A stretch of DNA of 64,000 nt from positions 1 to 64,000 of the forward strand of contig NZ_FRFE01000021.1 of the NCBI RefSeq assembly GCF_900143695.1, written 5' to 3'. This DNA comes from Desulfopila aestuarii DSM 18488 (lineage in GTDB: Bacteria > Desulfobacterota > Desulfobulbia > Desulfobulbales > Desulfocapsaceae). The notes under the pieces are model-generated. The model saw nothing but the letters and a program-made list of their open reading frames with translations. It searched no databases and was not told where the DNA came from. Positions 34,490-43,782 of the stretch are shown one piece after another (the stretch's first letter is position 1; each line of letters opens with the position of its first letter). The position numbers and the translations under genes were made by a program.

Positions 34490-35281
34490 CTATGTACCGG
34501 TTGTGACCACCTGGAATCGCAGTCCGCGGTAATTGAGTATCACCCCGTCCCAGGTAATTTCCTCAAGTTTCAGGCCGGGTCCGATCGAGTCGCCTTCACG
34601 CTTAATTCCGTTATTAATAATGATAAGACGATCGCCTGCAACAGTAGAGTAGGTGTGGCCGGCAAATTTCATGGTGGGCAGTTCTTGCTGTTGTGCTGCC
34701 GTTAACTCTTCCAGAAACGGAACCGGTTCTGCTATTGCAATCGACTCAGGGTCGTTGTCGTCGGTCAGCATGATGGGCGCAGGCTGCAATGTAACCTTTG
34801 CCCTGTCGGCGATACTCTTTTGTATTGGAACTGCGGGAACTGTGGATGAGGGGCCGATGATCTCCTCCTGTTCCATTTCTTCAGACGCGGCAACGGTTAG
34901 AGTTTCTGACTCGTTGCTGATGGTTTCCACTGTCTGTTGCTGTGCCAGGACTTCTTGTTGCCCATTATCGACTTTCGGCTCGGTAGCATCCGGGGTTGAT
35001 GAGGTTGGCGCTGTTTGCGGCTCAGACGTTGCCTGGGGGGCCTGGCGGGTTATCTTGATTTCAAGCTCAACTGGTAGATGATCTCTCAGCAACCAGGCTG
35101 ACAGGACAAGAGCAATAGCGAGCAGGATGGTCGGGCGCAGCAGCCGGGAAGGGCTGGCGGGTCGTCTGGAGCGTGAGCGCGTTATCCCAGGATATAACGT
35201 GGGCTGGGTCTGCAGGTCGGGAACGGCGCGCTGTTTTCTCTCCTGTTCTGATTTCTCAAGTGCTTCCAGGATATATGACAT
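34490..35281 (-). CDS. gspB: Type II secretion protein GspB
   Basis: About 263 residues. The N-terminus MSYILEALEKSEQERKQRAV is the GspB/ExeB signature, followed by a transmembrane helix at about 49-68 (LLRPTILLAIALVLSAWLL), a Pro/Thr/Glu-rich periplasmic spacer to about 190, and a C-terminal domain (MKFAGHTYSTVAGDRLIIIN) that resembles the HR-like GspB periplasmic domain. It works with GspA to let the secretin cross peptidoglycan. The start at 35281 follows AGAGG. It lies 10 bases after gspA on the same strand. Confidence 0.85.
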   Translation of the reverse strand: MSYILEALEKSEQERKQRAVPDLQTQPTLYPGITRSRSRRPASPSRLLRPTILLAIALVLSAWLLRDHLPVELEIKITRQAPQATSEPQTAPTSSTPDATEPKVDNGQQEVLAQQQTVETISNESETLTVAASEEMEQEEIIGPSSTVPAVPIQKSIADRAKVTLQPAPIMLTDDNDPESIAIAEPVPFLEELTAAQQQELPTMKFAGHTYSTVAGDRLIIINNGIKREGDSIGPGLKLEEITWDGVILNYRGLRFQVVTTGT

Positions 35282-35291
35282 AATGAACCTC

Positions 35292-36806
35292 TTACCTGGC
35301 AATCAGCTCTTGTACCGCTTTTTGAGGATGAGCTCCTGCCTTTTCCCGTACCAGCAGTGGATCAGAGACCTTGATAGTGGTTTCCTGTGGTTTGACTGTT
35401 GGTGGTGGCGGGGAGGGTGGTGACATAGATTCTTCCATCTGTTCCACGCTTTCTGCTGATTGATCTGCGTTACTCGGCAAAGCCTCCACTATTGGTGGGG
35501 CTGGAGTTGCGACCTCAACGTGTTCGGTTGCCAGCTCCGGAGTGGGGGCGGGCGGTGGCGCCGGTTTTTTTACTGCTGCATTTTCTTCAACAACCTTTTC
35601 TTCAACCGATGCGGCGACTTGCTGAGCAACAGGTGGTAATGCGGGTGACTCCGTAATATTTTCATGAAGTTGAATTTGCTCGTTTGGTTCTGGCGTCGGC
35701 TGTTCTTCTGCTGGTATTTCCTGAGTTTTCGAGCTGACCATTTCCGGTTCGGCCTTTTGAGCAACCGGCGGTTGTTCTTCTGTTGCCGTTGTTGTCTCGA
35801 TTGTAGTCCTGGCCTCTGTTGTTGCAAGTTTTTCCGGAGTGGTTGGGGCAACCTGCTCTGTAGTACTTGTGACGGGTTTAGAAGGGGGCGACTGCAGCCA
35901 GTCAGGGATAAAAACAACCGCAGGTACCGCGAGTATGGCAAGCAATGAGCCTGCTATAATGGCCGCTTTTTTGCGTGTGTGTTCTTTTTTGTACTTGTTG
36001 GGGAAGAGTTCCTCGCCGGCCTGTTTCATTATTTCAAGATCAACGTGGTCGGTATTGATTGCATAAGCGCCGAGCAGAGCCCGGTCGCAGAGCACATTGA
36101 TCAGTCGGGGGATACCGCCTGTCAGGCTGATGGCGTGACGGATAGCTTTGTCAGAAAAAAGGGAGGAACTGTGGTCACCCGCTACGTTTAGCCGGTGCTG
36201 GATGTACGCCTGCACGTCGTCTGGCTGAAGAGGTCCCAGATGAAACCTGCTGGTGATACGTTGATTGACCTGGGAGAGCTCCGGTCGTTCCAGCATTTCC
36301 CGTAGTTCTGGCTGCCCGAGGAGCACAATTCGCAGCAACTTGCGTGTTGGTGTTTCCAGGTTGGTCAAAAGACGAAGCTGTTCGAGAACGTCAATTGCCA
36401 GATTCTGTGCTTCGTCGACAATGATGGCGATGTTGCGGTCATTGGCATGGGCTCTCAGCAGATGCGCGTTGAGGGCATCGATATAGGTCTTGATCGAGCC
36501 GGTGGTATGGTCCGGCAGCAACTCGAGTTCTTCACATATAGTTTTCAGCAGTTCACGGGCCGTCAGGCGTGGGTTGAGGATGACAGCCACTTCGGTGTTA
36601 TCCGGCAGTTGATCCAGGAGGCAGCGGCAAAGGGTGGTCTTGCCGGTGCCGACGTCGCCGGTCAGAAGTATCATGCATCCGTCGCTGCTGATCCCATAGA
36701 GAAGATGGGCCAACGCCTCTCGGTGCGACTCGCTCATGTAGAGATAGCGCGGGTTTGGCGAGATTCCAAAGGGGGCTTCGGTCAGACCAAAATAACCTGT
36801 ATACAT
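35292..36806 (-). CDS. gspA: GspA/ExeA-type AAA ATPase
   Basis: A 504-residue protein. The AAA domain (1-270) has Walker A LLTGDVGTGKTTLCRCLLDQ near 47-66, Walker B IAIIVDEAQNLA near 125, and arginines in NQRITSRFHLG. A transmembrane helix lies at about 282-304 (AAIIAGSLLAILAVPAVVF) and a long Thr/Glu/Pro-rich periplasmic tail follows to 504. Unlike many ExeA proteins, no peptidoglycan-binding domain is seen at the C-terminus; a paralogue at 55526 has one. With GspB it should open the cell wall for secretin assembly. Divergent from gspF; the 280-base gap to it holds both promoters. Confidence 0.88.
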   Translation of the reverse strand: MYTGYFGLTEAPFGISPNPRYLYMSESHREALAHLLYGISSDGCMILLTGDVGTGKTTLCRCLLDQLPDNTEVAVILNPRLTARELLKTICEELELLPDHTTGSIKTYIDALNAHLLRAHANDRNIAIIVDEAQNLAIDVLEQLRLLTNLETPTRKLLRIVLLGQPELREMLERPELSQVNQRITSRFHLGPLQPDDVQAYIQHRLNVAGDHSSSLFSDKAIRHAISLTGGIPRLINVLCDRALLGAYAINTDHVDLEIMKQAGEELFPNKYKKEHTRKKAAIIAGSLLAILAVPAVVFIPDWLQSPPSKPVTSTTEQVAPTTPEKLATTEARTTIETTTATEEQPPVAQKAEPEMVSSKTQEIPAEEQPTPEPNEQIQLHENITESPALPPVAQQVAASVEEKVVEENAAVKKPAPPPAPTPELATEHVEVATPAPPIVEALPSNADQSAESVEQMEESMSPPSPPPPTVKPQETTIKVSDPLLVREKAGAHPQKAVQELIAR

Positions 36807-37085
36807 GTTGACCTATTATATGCGACAATGGTTTAGCTGTTTTGAGATGTCGCGAAATTTTCGGGATCTGGTCGCTGTAAATGCTCAGGCCTGTTGCAGC
36901 GAGCCGCTTTTTGCATGGTCTGGTTCTGAAACGACTTTCTTTTGCAGCCATGAATGCGGATAGTATAGGGTAAACAACGGATTATTTCCATTCTTCTTTA
37001 TTTTTGTTGTAACTTCTGGTTATACCTCATAACATATTTCCGAGAATGGAACTGTGTTAAATTTCAACAAATTGAATAGAGACTA

Positions 37086-38309
37086 ATGCCCGTTTTCGAA
37101 TATAAAGCGCTCGACAGCGCCGGAAGGAATATAAAAGGCATCATTGATGCGGAGAGCGAAGCCCAAGCGAGAAGTCGGCTGCGATCGTCCGGAAAGTACC
37201 CCATCACCATCAAACTCGGCAACCCTCGATCTGGTGCCGGTGTTGACACGGCCAATAGTGTCGGTTTTTTTGAGCGTATCAAGGACGAAGAGATCCACGT
37301 CATGACCCGGCAGCTGGCGACGCTGGTCGGGGCGGGCATACCGTTAGTGCAGTCGCTCTCTTCGTTGGTTGAACAGTCCTCTAACCCTGCCTTGAAAAGG
37401 GTAATTGCCGAGGTGCGGGAAAAGGTCAATGAAGGTTCAACCCTGACCCGTGCCCTTGGGGAACATCCCAAGCTTTTCTCCAATATCTATGTCAACATGA
37501 TCCGGGCTGGCGAGGCCTCCGGATCTTTAAGTGTGGTGCTGGAAAGGCTGGCGGATTTCGGGGAAAAACAGCAGGCTCTTGAAGGTCGGCTTCGGGCGGC
37601 GCTTATCTATCCGATATTCATGGCTATTATTGGGTCTGCCATTCTTTTTATTCTTGTCACCTATGTCGTTCCCAATATCACCCAGGTCTTCAGTGATATG
37701 GGCAAGGTGTTGCCATGGCCGACTCGTTTTCTTATTGATCTGAGCGGTTTTCTTGGCACTTACTGGTGGATTGTTCTGGGTGGTTTGGCCCTTTCATTCA
37801 TGGGTATTCGTTACTTCTTCAGTCTGCCAGCCGGTCGGGCGTTCTGGGATCTGGTGAAGTTGAAGGCGCCGATTATCGGTCCGGTGGTGCGGAAGGTGGT
37901 GCTGGCCCGTTTTGCCTCAACGCTTGGCAGTCTGCTGAACAGCAGCGTGGGGCTGTTGACCTCAATGCAGATCGTGAAAACCTTGATCGACAATGTACAG
38001 GTGGCAGCTGTGCTCGATGAAGCGATGACCCATATAGAAAAGGGTAAGTCCATGACCGCCGCACTGTCTGGTTCACCATGGTTTCCGCCGATGTTTGTGC
38101 AGATGATTTCGGTTGGGGAACAGAGTGGTAACCTTGAAGGAATGCTTGAAAAAGTATCTACTTCATATGAGCGGGAGGTGGAAACAGCCATTCTTGGCAT
38201 GACCTCGCTTATTGAGCCGATTATGATCGTTGGCATGGGTGCTGCTGTTGGATTTGTTGTGCTTTCGATTCTGTTGCCGATTTTTGAAATGAATCAGTTG
38301 GTGGGGTAG
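37086..38309 (+). CDS. gspF: Type II secretion inner-membrane protein GspF
   Basis: A 407-residue polytopic protein starting MPVFEYKALDSAGRNIKGII, the common GspF/PilC opening. Two repeated cytoplasmic helical domains lie at about 70-165 and 275-370 (FERIKDEEIHVMTRQLATLV, GAGIPLVQSLSSL, NMIRAGEASGSL; later VARFASTLGSLLNSS-like and MISVGEQSGNLEGMLEKVS), with three transmembrane segments (about 170-200, 220-245, 375-400). It forms the platform that GspE drives. First gene of the plus-strand gsp operon. Confidence 0.95.
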   Translation: MPVFEYKALDSAGRNIKGIIDAESEAQARSRLRSSGKYPITIKLGNPRSGAGVDTANSVGFFERIKDEEIHVMTRQLATLVGAGIPLVQSLSSLVEQSSNPALKRVIAEVREKVNEGSTLTRALGEHPKLFSNIYVNMIRAGEASGSLSVVLERLADFGEKQQALEGRLRAALIYPIFMAIIGSAILFILVTYVVPNITQVFSDMGKVLPWPTRFLIDLSGFLGTYWWIVLGGLALSFMGIRYFFSLPAGRAFWDLVKLKAPIIGPVVRKVVLARFASTLGSLLNSSVGLLTSMQIVKTLIDNVQVAAVLDEAMTHIEKGKSMTAALSGSPWFPPMFVQMISVGEQSGNLEGMLEKVSTSYEREVETAILGMTSLIEPIMIVGMGAAVGFVVLSILLPIFEMNQLVG

Positions 38310-38431
38310 TTCTGAGGTAGGTGGTCAGCTTTCAAAAAGAGTTGGCGGACGTGCTAAAGTTTTTTACGAGATGTATAATAAAGCCGCTTGTTACGGCATT
38401 ACCAGGCAGTTTCCGATAGATGGGGCAAAAC

Positions 38432-38911
38432 ATGATGCGAATATCACGAGAAAACATACTGAAACGAGGGTCAGGATTTTTCAATAATAAAGGTTTTACC
38501 CTGATTGAATTGCTGGTGGTGCTGGTCATCATCGGCATCCTGGCAGGCTACATCGGCCCGAAAATCCTGGGGAGGCCGGAAGAAGCGCGCCGGACCAAGG
38601 CCGGGTTACAGATCCAGGCCATTGAGACAGCGTTAAAACTCTATAAACTTGACAACGGCACCTACCCCTCCACCGAGCAGGGGCTGCAGGCGTTAGTAGA
38701 GGCTCCTACAACCGGCAAGCTGCCGCCCAAATGGCGAACAGGTGGCTATCTCGAGAACAGCTCTGTTCCCAAGGATCCCTGGGGGAATGATTTTGTGTAT
38801 CTGAGCCCCGGTGTTCATGGAGATATCGACCTCAGCTCGTACGGTCCTGATGGCGAAGCCGGTGGCGAAGGTGATGATGCGGATGTGAACAGCTGGGAGT
38901 TGGAGCAATAG
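38432..38911 (+). CDS. gspG: Major pseudopilin GspG
   Basis: About 159 residues from the ATG at 38432, which follows GGGG with six-base spacing; an ATG four codons earlier (38420) is in frame. Prepilin cleavage site NNKGFTLIELLVVLVIIGIL (cut between G and F, with Glu at +5) and a hydrophobic helix. The C-terminal globular part has the GspG signature with KLDNGTYPSTEQGLQALVEA and PWGNDFVYLSPGVHGDIDL, where acidic residues bind calcium. It is processed by a prepilin peptidase not encoded in this window. Confidence 0.95.
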   Translation: MMRISRENILKRGSGFFNNKGFTLIELLVVLVIIGILAGYIGPKILGRPEEARRTKAGLQIQAIETALKLYKLDNGTYPSTEQGLQALVEAPTTGKLPPKWRTGGYLENSSVPKDPWGNDFVYLSPGVHGDIDLSSYGPDGEAGGEGDDADVNSWELEQ

Positions 38912-38925
38912 CTCGTTACCCGGAG

Positions 38926-39477
38926 ATGGGTTTCGCGAATGGAATAACACCTGACAGAACGATTGATGGACACGATCGGGGTTTTACGCTTCTGGAGTTG
39001 ATCATCGTTCTGATGCTGATTGGCCTTTTTATGGTCGTCTCCATCCCGGCGCTTCGGAACACGCTGATTGACGACCCACTGAAAAGCACTGGTCGCCGCT
39101 TGGTCGGGTATATCGACGGTATACGGGAACTGGCCATCCGCGAGCAGAAGGGATATTTGATCTATATTGATATCGATGGTAACAGTCTGCGCTATTTGCC
39201 TGAAAGCGAAGCGGGCAAAGACGATATCGAAGAACCGGAAAAGAACCTGTTCTCCCCAACAGGTGATGCGCGGCTGCGGAGTGTATGGCAAAAGAGCGAT
39301 GGCTCTGCCGGCGGAGGGGTCTTCGAGCTCTGGATAAGTGGCCAGGGTTATCTGGAAAAGACAGTTATTCACCTTGAGGATGACGCAGGTGAGACGTTGA
39401 GCCTTGTAGTCTATCCTTTTTTGCCTGGAATAGAGATCCGGGACGGAGTGTATGAGCCGGTACAGGATGATCAATAA
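38926..39477 (+). CDS. gspH: Minor pseudopilin GspH
   Basis: A 183-residue protein with the prepilin motif HDRGFTLLELIIVLMLIGLF near 16-35 and a GspH/FimT-like beta-rich globular domain (RELAIREQKGYLIYIDIDGN). The leader before the cut is about 18 residues. It lies 14 bases after gspG and overlaps gspI by 26 bases. Assigned as H by order and the RLVGYIDGIRELAI helix usual in that subunit. Confidence 0.88.
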   Translation: MGFANGITPDRTIDGHDRGFTLLELIIVLMLIGLFMVVSIPALRNTLIDDPLKSTGRRLVGYIDGIRELAIREQKGYLIYIDIDGNSLRYLPESEAGKDDIEEPEKNLFSPTGDARLRSVWQKSDGSAGGGVFELWISGQGYLEKTVIHLEDDAGETLSLVVYPFLPGIEIRDGVYEPVQDDQ

Positions 39478-39910
39478 GCGTTATCATCAATCTGAAAGAG
39501 GGCAAGAGGTCGGTGTGGACGACTATCGGGGTTTTACTCTTCTGGAAGTGATGATTGCGTTGGCGATTCTGGCCATTGCCATGACCAGTCTCTTTGGCTC
39601 CCAGTCCCAGGCGTTGTCGCTGGCTATCGAAGCGAAGTTTAACGGAGCTGCTTCATTTCTCGCCCAGGAAAAGCTTGCCGAATATGAAGCGGGTATCGTT
39701 GAGATTATCTCCGGTGAGGGGGATTTTGGCGAGGGTTTCCCGGGATTTGGCTGGAAAACTGAGGTGAGCGATGCAGAGTTGGATGGTTTTGACGGGCTTG
39801 CCGAACTGGATCGCGGTCTCAAGCGTATTGATCTGACTATCAGCTGGGAGGAGGAACAGTTCACAGAAACCTTCACCGAATATGTCAGGATCCGGAAAAC
39901 AGAGTTATGA
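39452..39910 (+). CDS. gspI: Minor pseudopilin GspI
   Basis: A 152-residue protein with prepilin motif YRGFTLLEVMIALAILAIAM near 25-44 and the GspI-type continuation AQEKLAEYEAGI and ISWEEEQFTETFTEYVRIRK. The start overlaps the end of gspH by 26 bases; a second ATG at 39467 is possible. The leader is rather long. Forms the pseudopilus tip complex with GspJ and GspK. Its stop overlaps the next start (ATGA). Confidence 0.88.
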   Translation: MSRYRMINKRYHQSERGQEVGVDDYRGFTLLEVMIALAILAIAMTSLFGSQSQALSLAIEAKFNGAASFLAQEKLAEYEAGIVEIISGEGDFGEGFPGFGWKTEVSDAELDGFDGLAELDRGLKRIDLTISWEEEQFTETFTEYVRIRKTEL

Positions 39911-40602
39911 GTGTCATGGCGAAGGGAGAGCAACCCAGAGGTTTTACACTATTAGAAGTGTTGATCTCCATTAGTGTCTTCGCCCTGGTCGTTTCCTCAG
40001 TATATGGGGCCTATCGGGTAACATTTCAGACTGTGAGTGGTTCGGAGGGCCAGGCGACCGCAGGTGCGGCGGCCCGGGTTATCCTTGAGCGGATCAGTGA
40101 GGATCTGACGGTAATCGCCACCGACAGCGATGGTTCGTTGCAGGGAAAAAGAGGTGATGTCGGTGAACACCGGGCGGATGGTTTTTCCTGTGTTGCGTTT
40201 GCCCACCTGCCCTTTTCCCGAACCGAAAAAAGAGGCGGTCGGGCAGCCCTCACCTACAGTACCGAGGAAAACGAGTCAGGCCGCATCGATCTTTATCGAT
40301 TAGACAGCCCCGTTCGTCCCGGCGAAGTGCAGGAGGATACGGGGCGCGGTGAAATACTCGGCAAGAATCTGCTTTCGTTTCATGTGAGTTATGTGGGGGC
40401 GGATGGCAGCGAGTCCGAAGAATGGACGAGCGGGTCGGAAGAGGATGAGGGTGGCTCCGCTGGCGAGACGAAAAATATTATGTTGCCGGTGTTGATCCGA
40501 GTTGAGATCCTGGTGCCAACCTCACAAGATGATGAGACGGGCATCTATTTTCGGACTGCGGTGGCTCTGCCGGTTCGAGGGGACGAACCTTCGGAGGGTT
40601 GA
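39907..40602 (+). CDS. gspJ: Minor pseudopilin GspJ
   Basis: A 231-residue protein with prepilin motif PRGFTLLEVLISISVFALVV near 10-29 and GspJ features: GAYRVTFQTVSGSE, ARVILERISEDLTVIATDSD and a larger globular domain with an acidic, Gly/Ser-rich insert (about 178-198). It overlaps gspI by 4 bases (ATGA) and gspK by one base (TGATG), so translation is coupled. Confidence 0.9.
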   Translation: MSVMAKGEQPRGFTLLEVLISISVFALVVSSVYGAYRVTFQTVSGSEGQATAGAAARVILERISEDLTVIATDSDGSLQGKRGDVGEHRADGFSCVAFAHLPFSRTEKRGGRAALTYSTEENESGRIDLYRLDSPVRPGEVQEDTGRGEILGKNLLSFHVSYVGADGSESEEWTSGSEEDEGGSAGETKNIMLPVLIRVEILVPTSQDDETGIYFRTAVALPVRGDEPSEG

Positions 40603-41702
40603 TGCTTTTAGCGCATATGAGAAGCATAGGCCGCGAACAGCAGGGGATGGCCCTGCTGATCACCATCATGGTGGTGAGTCTTTTGATCGGCGTAACCGTA
40701 CAGTTCTCAAAGAGTGTGCGTCATAGCTACTTCTCTTCAGCTGCCCAGCTCGAGGGGCAGAGGTTGAGCGCCATTGCCCGGTCCGGTCTTGCCATCGGTA
40801 CGGCACTGCTCGAGGTTGACGGCAAGGCCAATAATTACGACACATTGTTTGATGAATGGGCGTTGGTTGCACCAGACAAGTTTACTGATCTCTTTCCGCG
40901 AGGAGAGGTACATCTCACGGTGGAGGATTTATCCGGCAGGCTACAAATCAATAGTTTGGTGATGGCGTCTGGAGGTGATGGATCTGATGCGCCGGGTACA
41001 CCAGACCCATCAGGCGTACCGGATGAGCAAACTGGCACGGATGGATCGGAACAACCGGAAAACAATGAGATGATGGTGAATAAAAACAGGGAACTATTGA
41101 ATCAGCTCCTTGCTTCCGGTATCTTGATGGTAGACAGTCCCGAGGAGGCAAGGGAGATCAGCGATGCCTTGATTGACTGGTTGGACCCTGATGATGAGGA
41201 ATCTGAGTTTGGTGCTGAATCCGGCTATTACCGGTCTCTGAATCCAGCCTATGAGTCGAGAAATGGCCCGGTGACCGAAATTTCCGAGTTGTTGCTGGTG
41301 AAAGGTATCACTCCTCGTCTGCTCTACGGTGAAGGGGATAGTCCTGGGCTTGCCGATTTTATTACCGTGCATGGTACTGACGGGAAGCTCAATATCAATA
41401 CTACCCCTTTGAGAATGCTTCAGGCCCTCAACCCGTTGATGACTGAGGAACTGGCCGGGATGCTTGATGAGTTTCGTCGTGCTGAGGGAAATAGAGAGTT
41501 GTTGGTCGACTCCGGTTGGTACCGGAATGTCCCTGGTTTTCCTGGCGATATCGAACTGCCAGCAGCTGTTTTGTCGGTTGCGAGCGCTACATTCCTGTTG
41601 AAAAGTGAAGGTCGGCTTGATGAACAGACGCGGAGTATTACAGCGGTGGTTGAACGGAAGGCGGACGGCACCGTTTCTATTGTCGAACAACGAGTGGAGT
41701 AA
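40602..41702 (+). CDS. gspK: Minor pseudopilin GspK
   Basis: About 366 residues. It has the GspK-type prepilin helix QQGMALLITIMVVSLLIGVT near 13-32, without Glu at +5 as is normal for GspK, and a large C-terminal domain with two SAM-like helical pieces (DALIDWLDPDDEESEFGAES, FITVHGTDGKLNINTTPLRM). An acidic Gly/Pro/Asp insert lies at about 128-150. Start ATG 40602 overlaps the gspJ stop. It caps the tip complex and probably binds calcium. Confidence 0.92.
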   Translation: MLLAHMRSIGREQQGMALLITIMVVSLLIGVTVQFSKSVRHSYFSSAAQLEGQRLSAIARSGLAIGTALLEVDGKANNYDTLFDEWALVAPDKFTDLFPRGEVHLTVEDLSGRLQINSLVMASGGDGSDAPGTPDPSGVPDEQTGTDGSEQPENNEMMVNKNRELLNQLLASGILMVDSPEEAREISDALIDWLDPDDEESEFGAESGYYRSLNPAYESRNGPVTEISELLLVKGITPRLLYGEGDSPGLADFITVHGTDGKLNINTTPLRMLQALNPLMTEELAGMLDEFRRAEGNRELLVDSGWYRNVPGFPGDIELPAAVLSVASATFLLKSEGRLDEQTRSITAVVERKADGTVSIVEQRVE

Positions 41703-41705
41703 AAG

Positions 41706-43193
41706 GTGGAAAATCTGCTGGCACTGGACATAAGCGACAACTGTGTGTGCGGCGTACTGCTGGAGTTTGGACAAAAGGTTACTCTCGTCAGAGGCTATGG
41801 CTTTGCCGTAACGCAGGACAGTACGATCGCAGAAGCTGTCGCAGATGTTGTTCGTCAAACCGATTTTCAAAAGGGTGAGTGCCGGCTATCAATCTCCGCT
41901 GGAAAATGTTTTTTCAGAAATCTGTCCCTGCCTTTTCGCGATATGCGAAAGGTTGCAAAAGTTTTGCCGTTTGAGCTTGAGGATCTAACCTCATTCTCCA
42001 TGGATGAACTGCAACTTGACTCTCTGGCCACTGCCGGATTGGGGGAGGAGACGGAAATCGTCTCAGCCATGGTGGAAAAAGGCTATCTGGCGGAGACTCT
42101 TGCGCAGGTGCTCTCCGCTGGCATTGATCCTGACTGGATTACTGTAGGCAGTGTGTCTACAGCCGCAGCGTTACCGGAGCTGAGTACCACGAATCGGAAC
42201 TGCATGCTGCTCGATATCGGCTTAAAACAGGCGACTTTGGTCTTAATCGATGAAGGGCGGGTAGTCTTGATCCGGACCTTGGGAGTTGATGCTGAAACCA
42301 TGGGGGAATTTTCTCTCTCCTCACCCGAGGGAAATGTCATTTGCGGCAAGCCTGAGAATATTACCGATATTGTTGAAAGGATTCTCCAGCCGATACGACA
42401 GACTCTACTCTCAGTCGGAAGATCCCATTATCTGGAGGACGGGGCTGTCTGTTTTGTCAATGGAGCGGTGGGACTCTACCCCGCTCTGTTTGAGCAGCTT
42501 CGCAGAAAACTCCCTTTTGAGGTGAATCCCTGTAATATTTCAAAACGACTGCTATTGAAAATCGAGCATCTGGAAGGTCGGGAATGGAATCGAGCATTGC
42601 TGAATACCCCCCTTGCCCTGGCGCTCTGGAAGAAAAAAGACGCGCCGATCTTTAACTTCAGAGCAGGTGAGTTCAGAAAGCGCCGTTCCTTTAAAGAATT
42701 GAAGAAGAATGCTCTGGTGATAGGTTGTGGTGCGGTGGCAGTTTGCTGCGCCATTGCGGGCTATTTAGGGTGGGATTATTCGCAGCTAGCCCGACAGCGG
42801 GATGCGTTGAACGATGAGATAGTCACGGTATTCCGGCAAACGTTGCCTGAAGTCAGTCGTGTGGTCAACCCGGTTCAGCAACTACGGGTGAAAGTTGATG
42901 AGAGCCAAAAGGTCTATGGCGCAAGTCAGAGCAGTGGCAGCCCCACTAAACTTGCCCTGCTGGCTGAGCTATCCTCCCGTATCCCGGAATCCTTGACAGT
43001 CCGGATCACCAGACTGGTCAGCGACCAGAATGATCTGCGGATAATGGCTGAAACAGCCAATTTTAACACAGTGGACAATGTGAAGCGTGAGCTGGAGAAA
43101 TCGGAACTGTTTCGTTCGGTGGTAATCAGCTCGGCCAATCTGGCGCCGAGGGGCGGCGGGGTTCGCTTTGAGCTGAGGGTGCAGTTTCAGTAA
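41706..43193 (+). CDS. gspL: Type II secretion protein GspL
   Basis: A 495-residue protein with GTG start. The cytoplasmic actin-like (PilM/GspL) domain spans about 1-325 (LLALDISDNCVCGVLLEFGQ, LPFELEDLTSFSMDELQLDS, MLLDIGLKQATLVLIDEGRV). A transmembrane helix lies at about 338-358 (NALVIGCGAVAVCCAIAGYL) and a periplasmic coiled and ferredoxin-like part follows (LALLAELSSRIPESLTVRIT). It anchors GspE to the inner membrane through contacts with GspM. Confidence 0.9.
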   Translation: MENLLALDISDNCVCGVLLEFGQKVTLVRGYGFAVTQDSTIAEAVADVVRQTDFQKGECRLSISAGKCFFRNLSLPFRDMRKVAKVLPFELEDLTSFSMDELQLDSLATAGLGEETEIVSAMVEKGYLAETLAQVLSAGIDPDWITVGSVSTAAALPELSTTNRNCMLLDIGLKQATLVLIDEGRVVLIRTLGVDAETMGEFSLSSPEGNVICGKPENITDIVERILQPIRQTLLSVGRSHYLEDGAVCFVNGAVGLYPALFEQLRRKLPFEVNPCNISKRLLLKIEHLEGREWNRALLNTPLALALWKKKDAPIFNFRAGEFRKRRSFKELKKNALVIGCGAVAVCCAIAGYLGWDYSQLARQRDALNDEIVTVFRQTLPEVSRVVNPVQQLRVKVDESQKVYGASQSSGSPTKLALLAELSSRIPESLTVRITRLVSDQNDLRIMAETANFNTVDNVKRELEKSELFRSVVISSANLAPRGGGVRFELRVQFQ

Positions 43194-43780
43194 TGACTAT
43201 GAGCAGAGAAAACATGGACAAAGTGCTTGCACAGCTGAAGTCACGACTTGGCCTCAATAACCTGTCGGACCGTGAGCGGCTGATTCTCATTGGTGGCGGT
43301 CTGTTTGTTCTGGGAGTGGTGATCTATCAGCTAATCATTTCACCGTATCTTGTGGCCCACGAACGGTTGCAGAGTTCACTGCAGAGGAAACAGGCGGAGC
43401 TTGTGGAAATTCAAAGGCTGAGCCAGGAGTATGCCAAGCTGCGGGTTGAAGAAGGGGGCCTGAAGGCCCTGTTACAGAAACGGGATGCCGGTTTTACCCT
43501 TTTCGCTTTTCTTGATAAGCAGGCGGAAAATGCTGGGGTAAAAGAACAGATCAAATACATGAAACCATCGGTTATCGAGGGGGATAATGGTCTTAATGAG
43601 TCGGTTGTGGAGATGAGGCTCGAAGGGGTTACTCTGGAGAAGCTGACCCAGTTCCTGCAGGTTACCGAATCCGATACCAATGTGGTGTCGGTGCGGCGGC
43701 TCTCTATTCAAACAAGCGCCAGGGATGAAGGGTTTCTCGATGTCATTCTGCAGATTGTCACCTTGGTGGAGGCGGGATAA
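43193..43780 (+). CDS. gspM: Type II secretion protein GspM
   Basis: A 195-residue protein with a cytoplasmic start, a transmembrane helix at about 31-51 (LILIGGGLFVLGVVIYQLII), a coiled coil at about 60-95, and a small ferredoxin-like periplasmic domain (FTLFAFLDKQAENAGVKEQI, LQVTESDTNVVSVRRLSIQT). It pairs with GspL. The start overlaps the gspL stop by one base (TAATG). Confidence 0.88.
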   Translation: MTMSRENMDKVLAQLKSRLGLNNLSDRERLILIGGGLFVLGVVIYQLIISPYLVAHERLQSSLQRKQAELVEIQRLSQEYAKLRVEEGGLKALLQKRDAGFTLFAFLDKQAENAGVKEQIKYMKPSVIEGDNGLNESVVEMRLEGVTLEKLTQFLQVTESDTNVVSVRRLSIQTSARDEGFLDVILQIVTLVEAG

Positions 43781-43782
43781 CT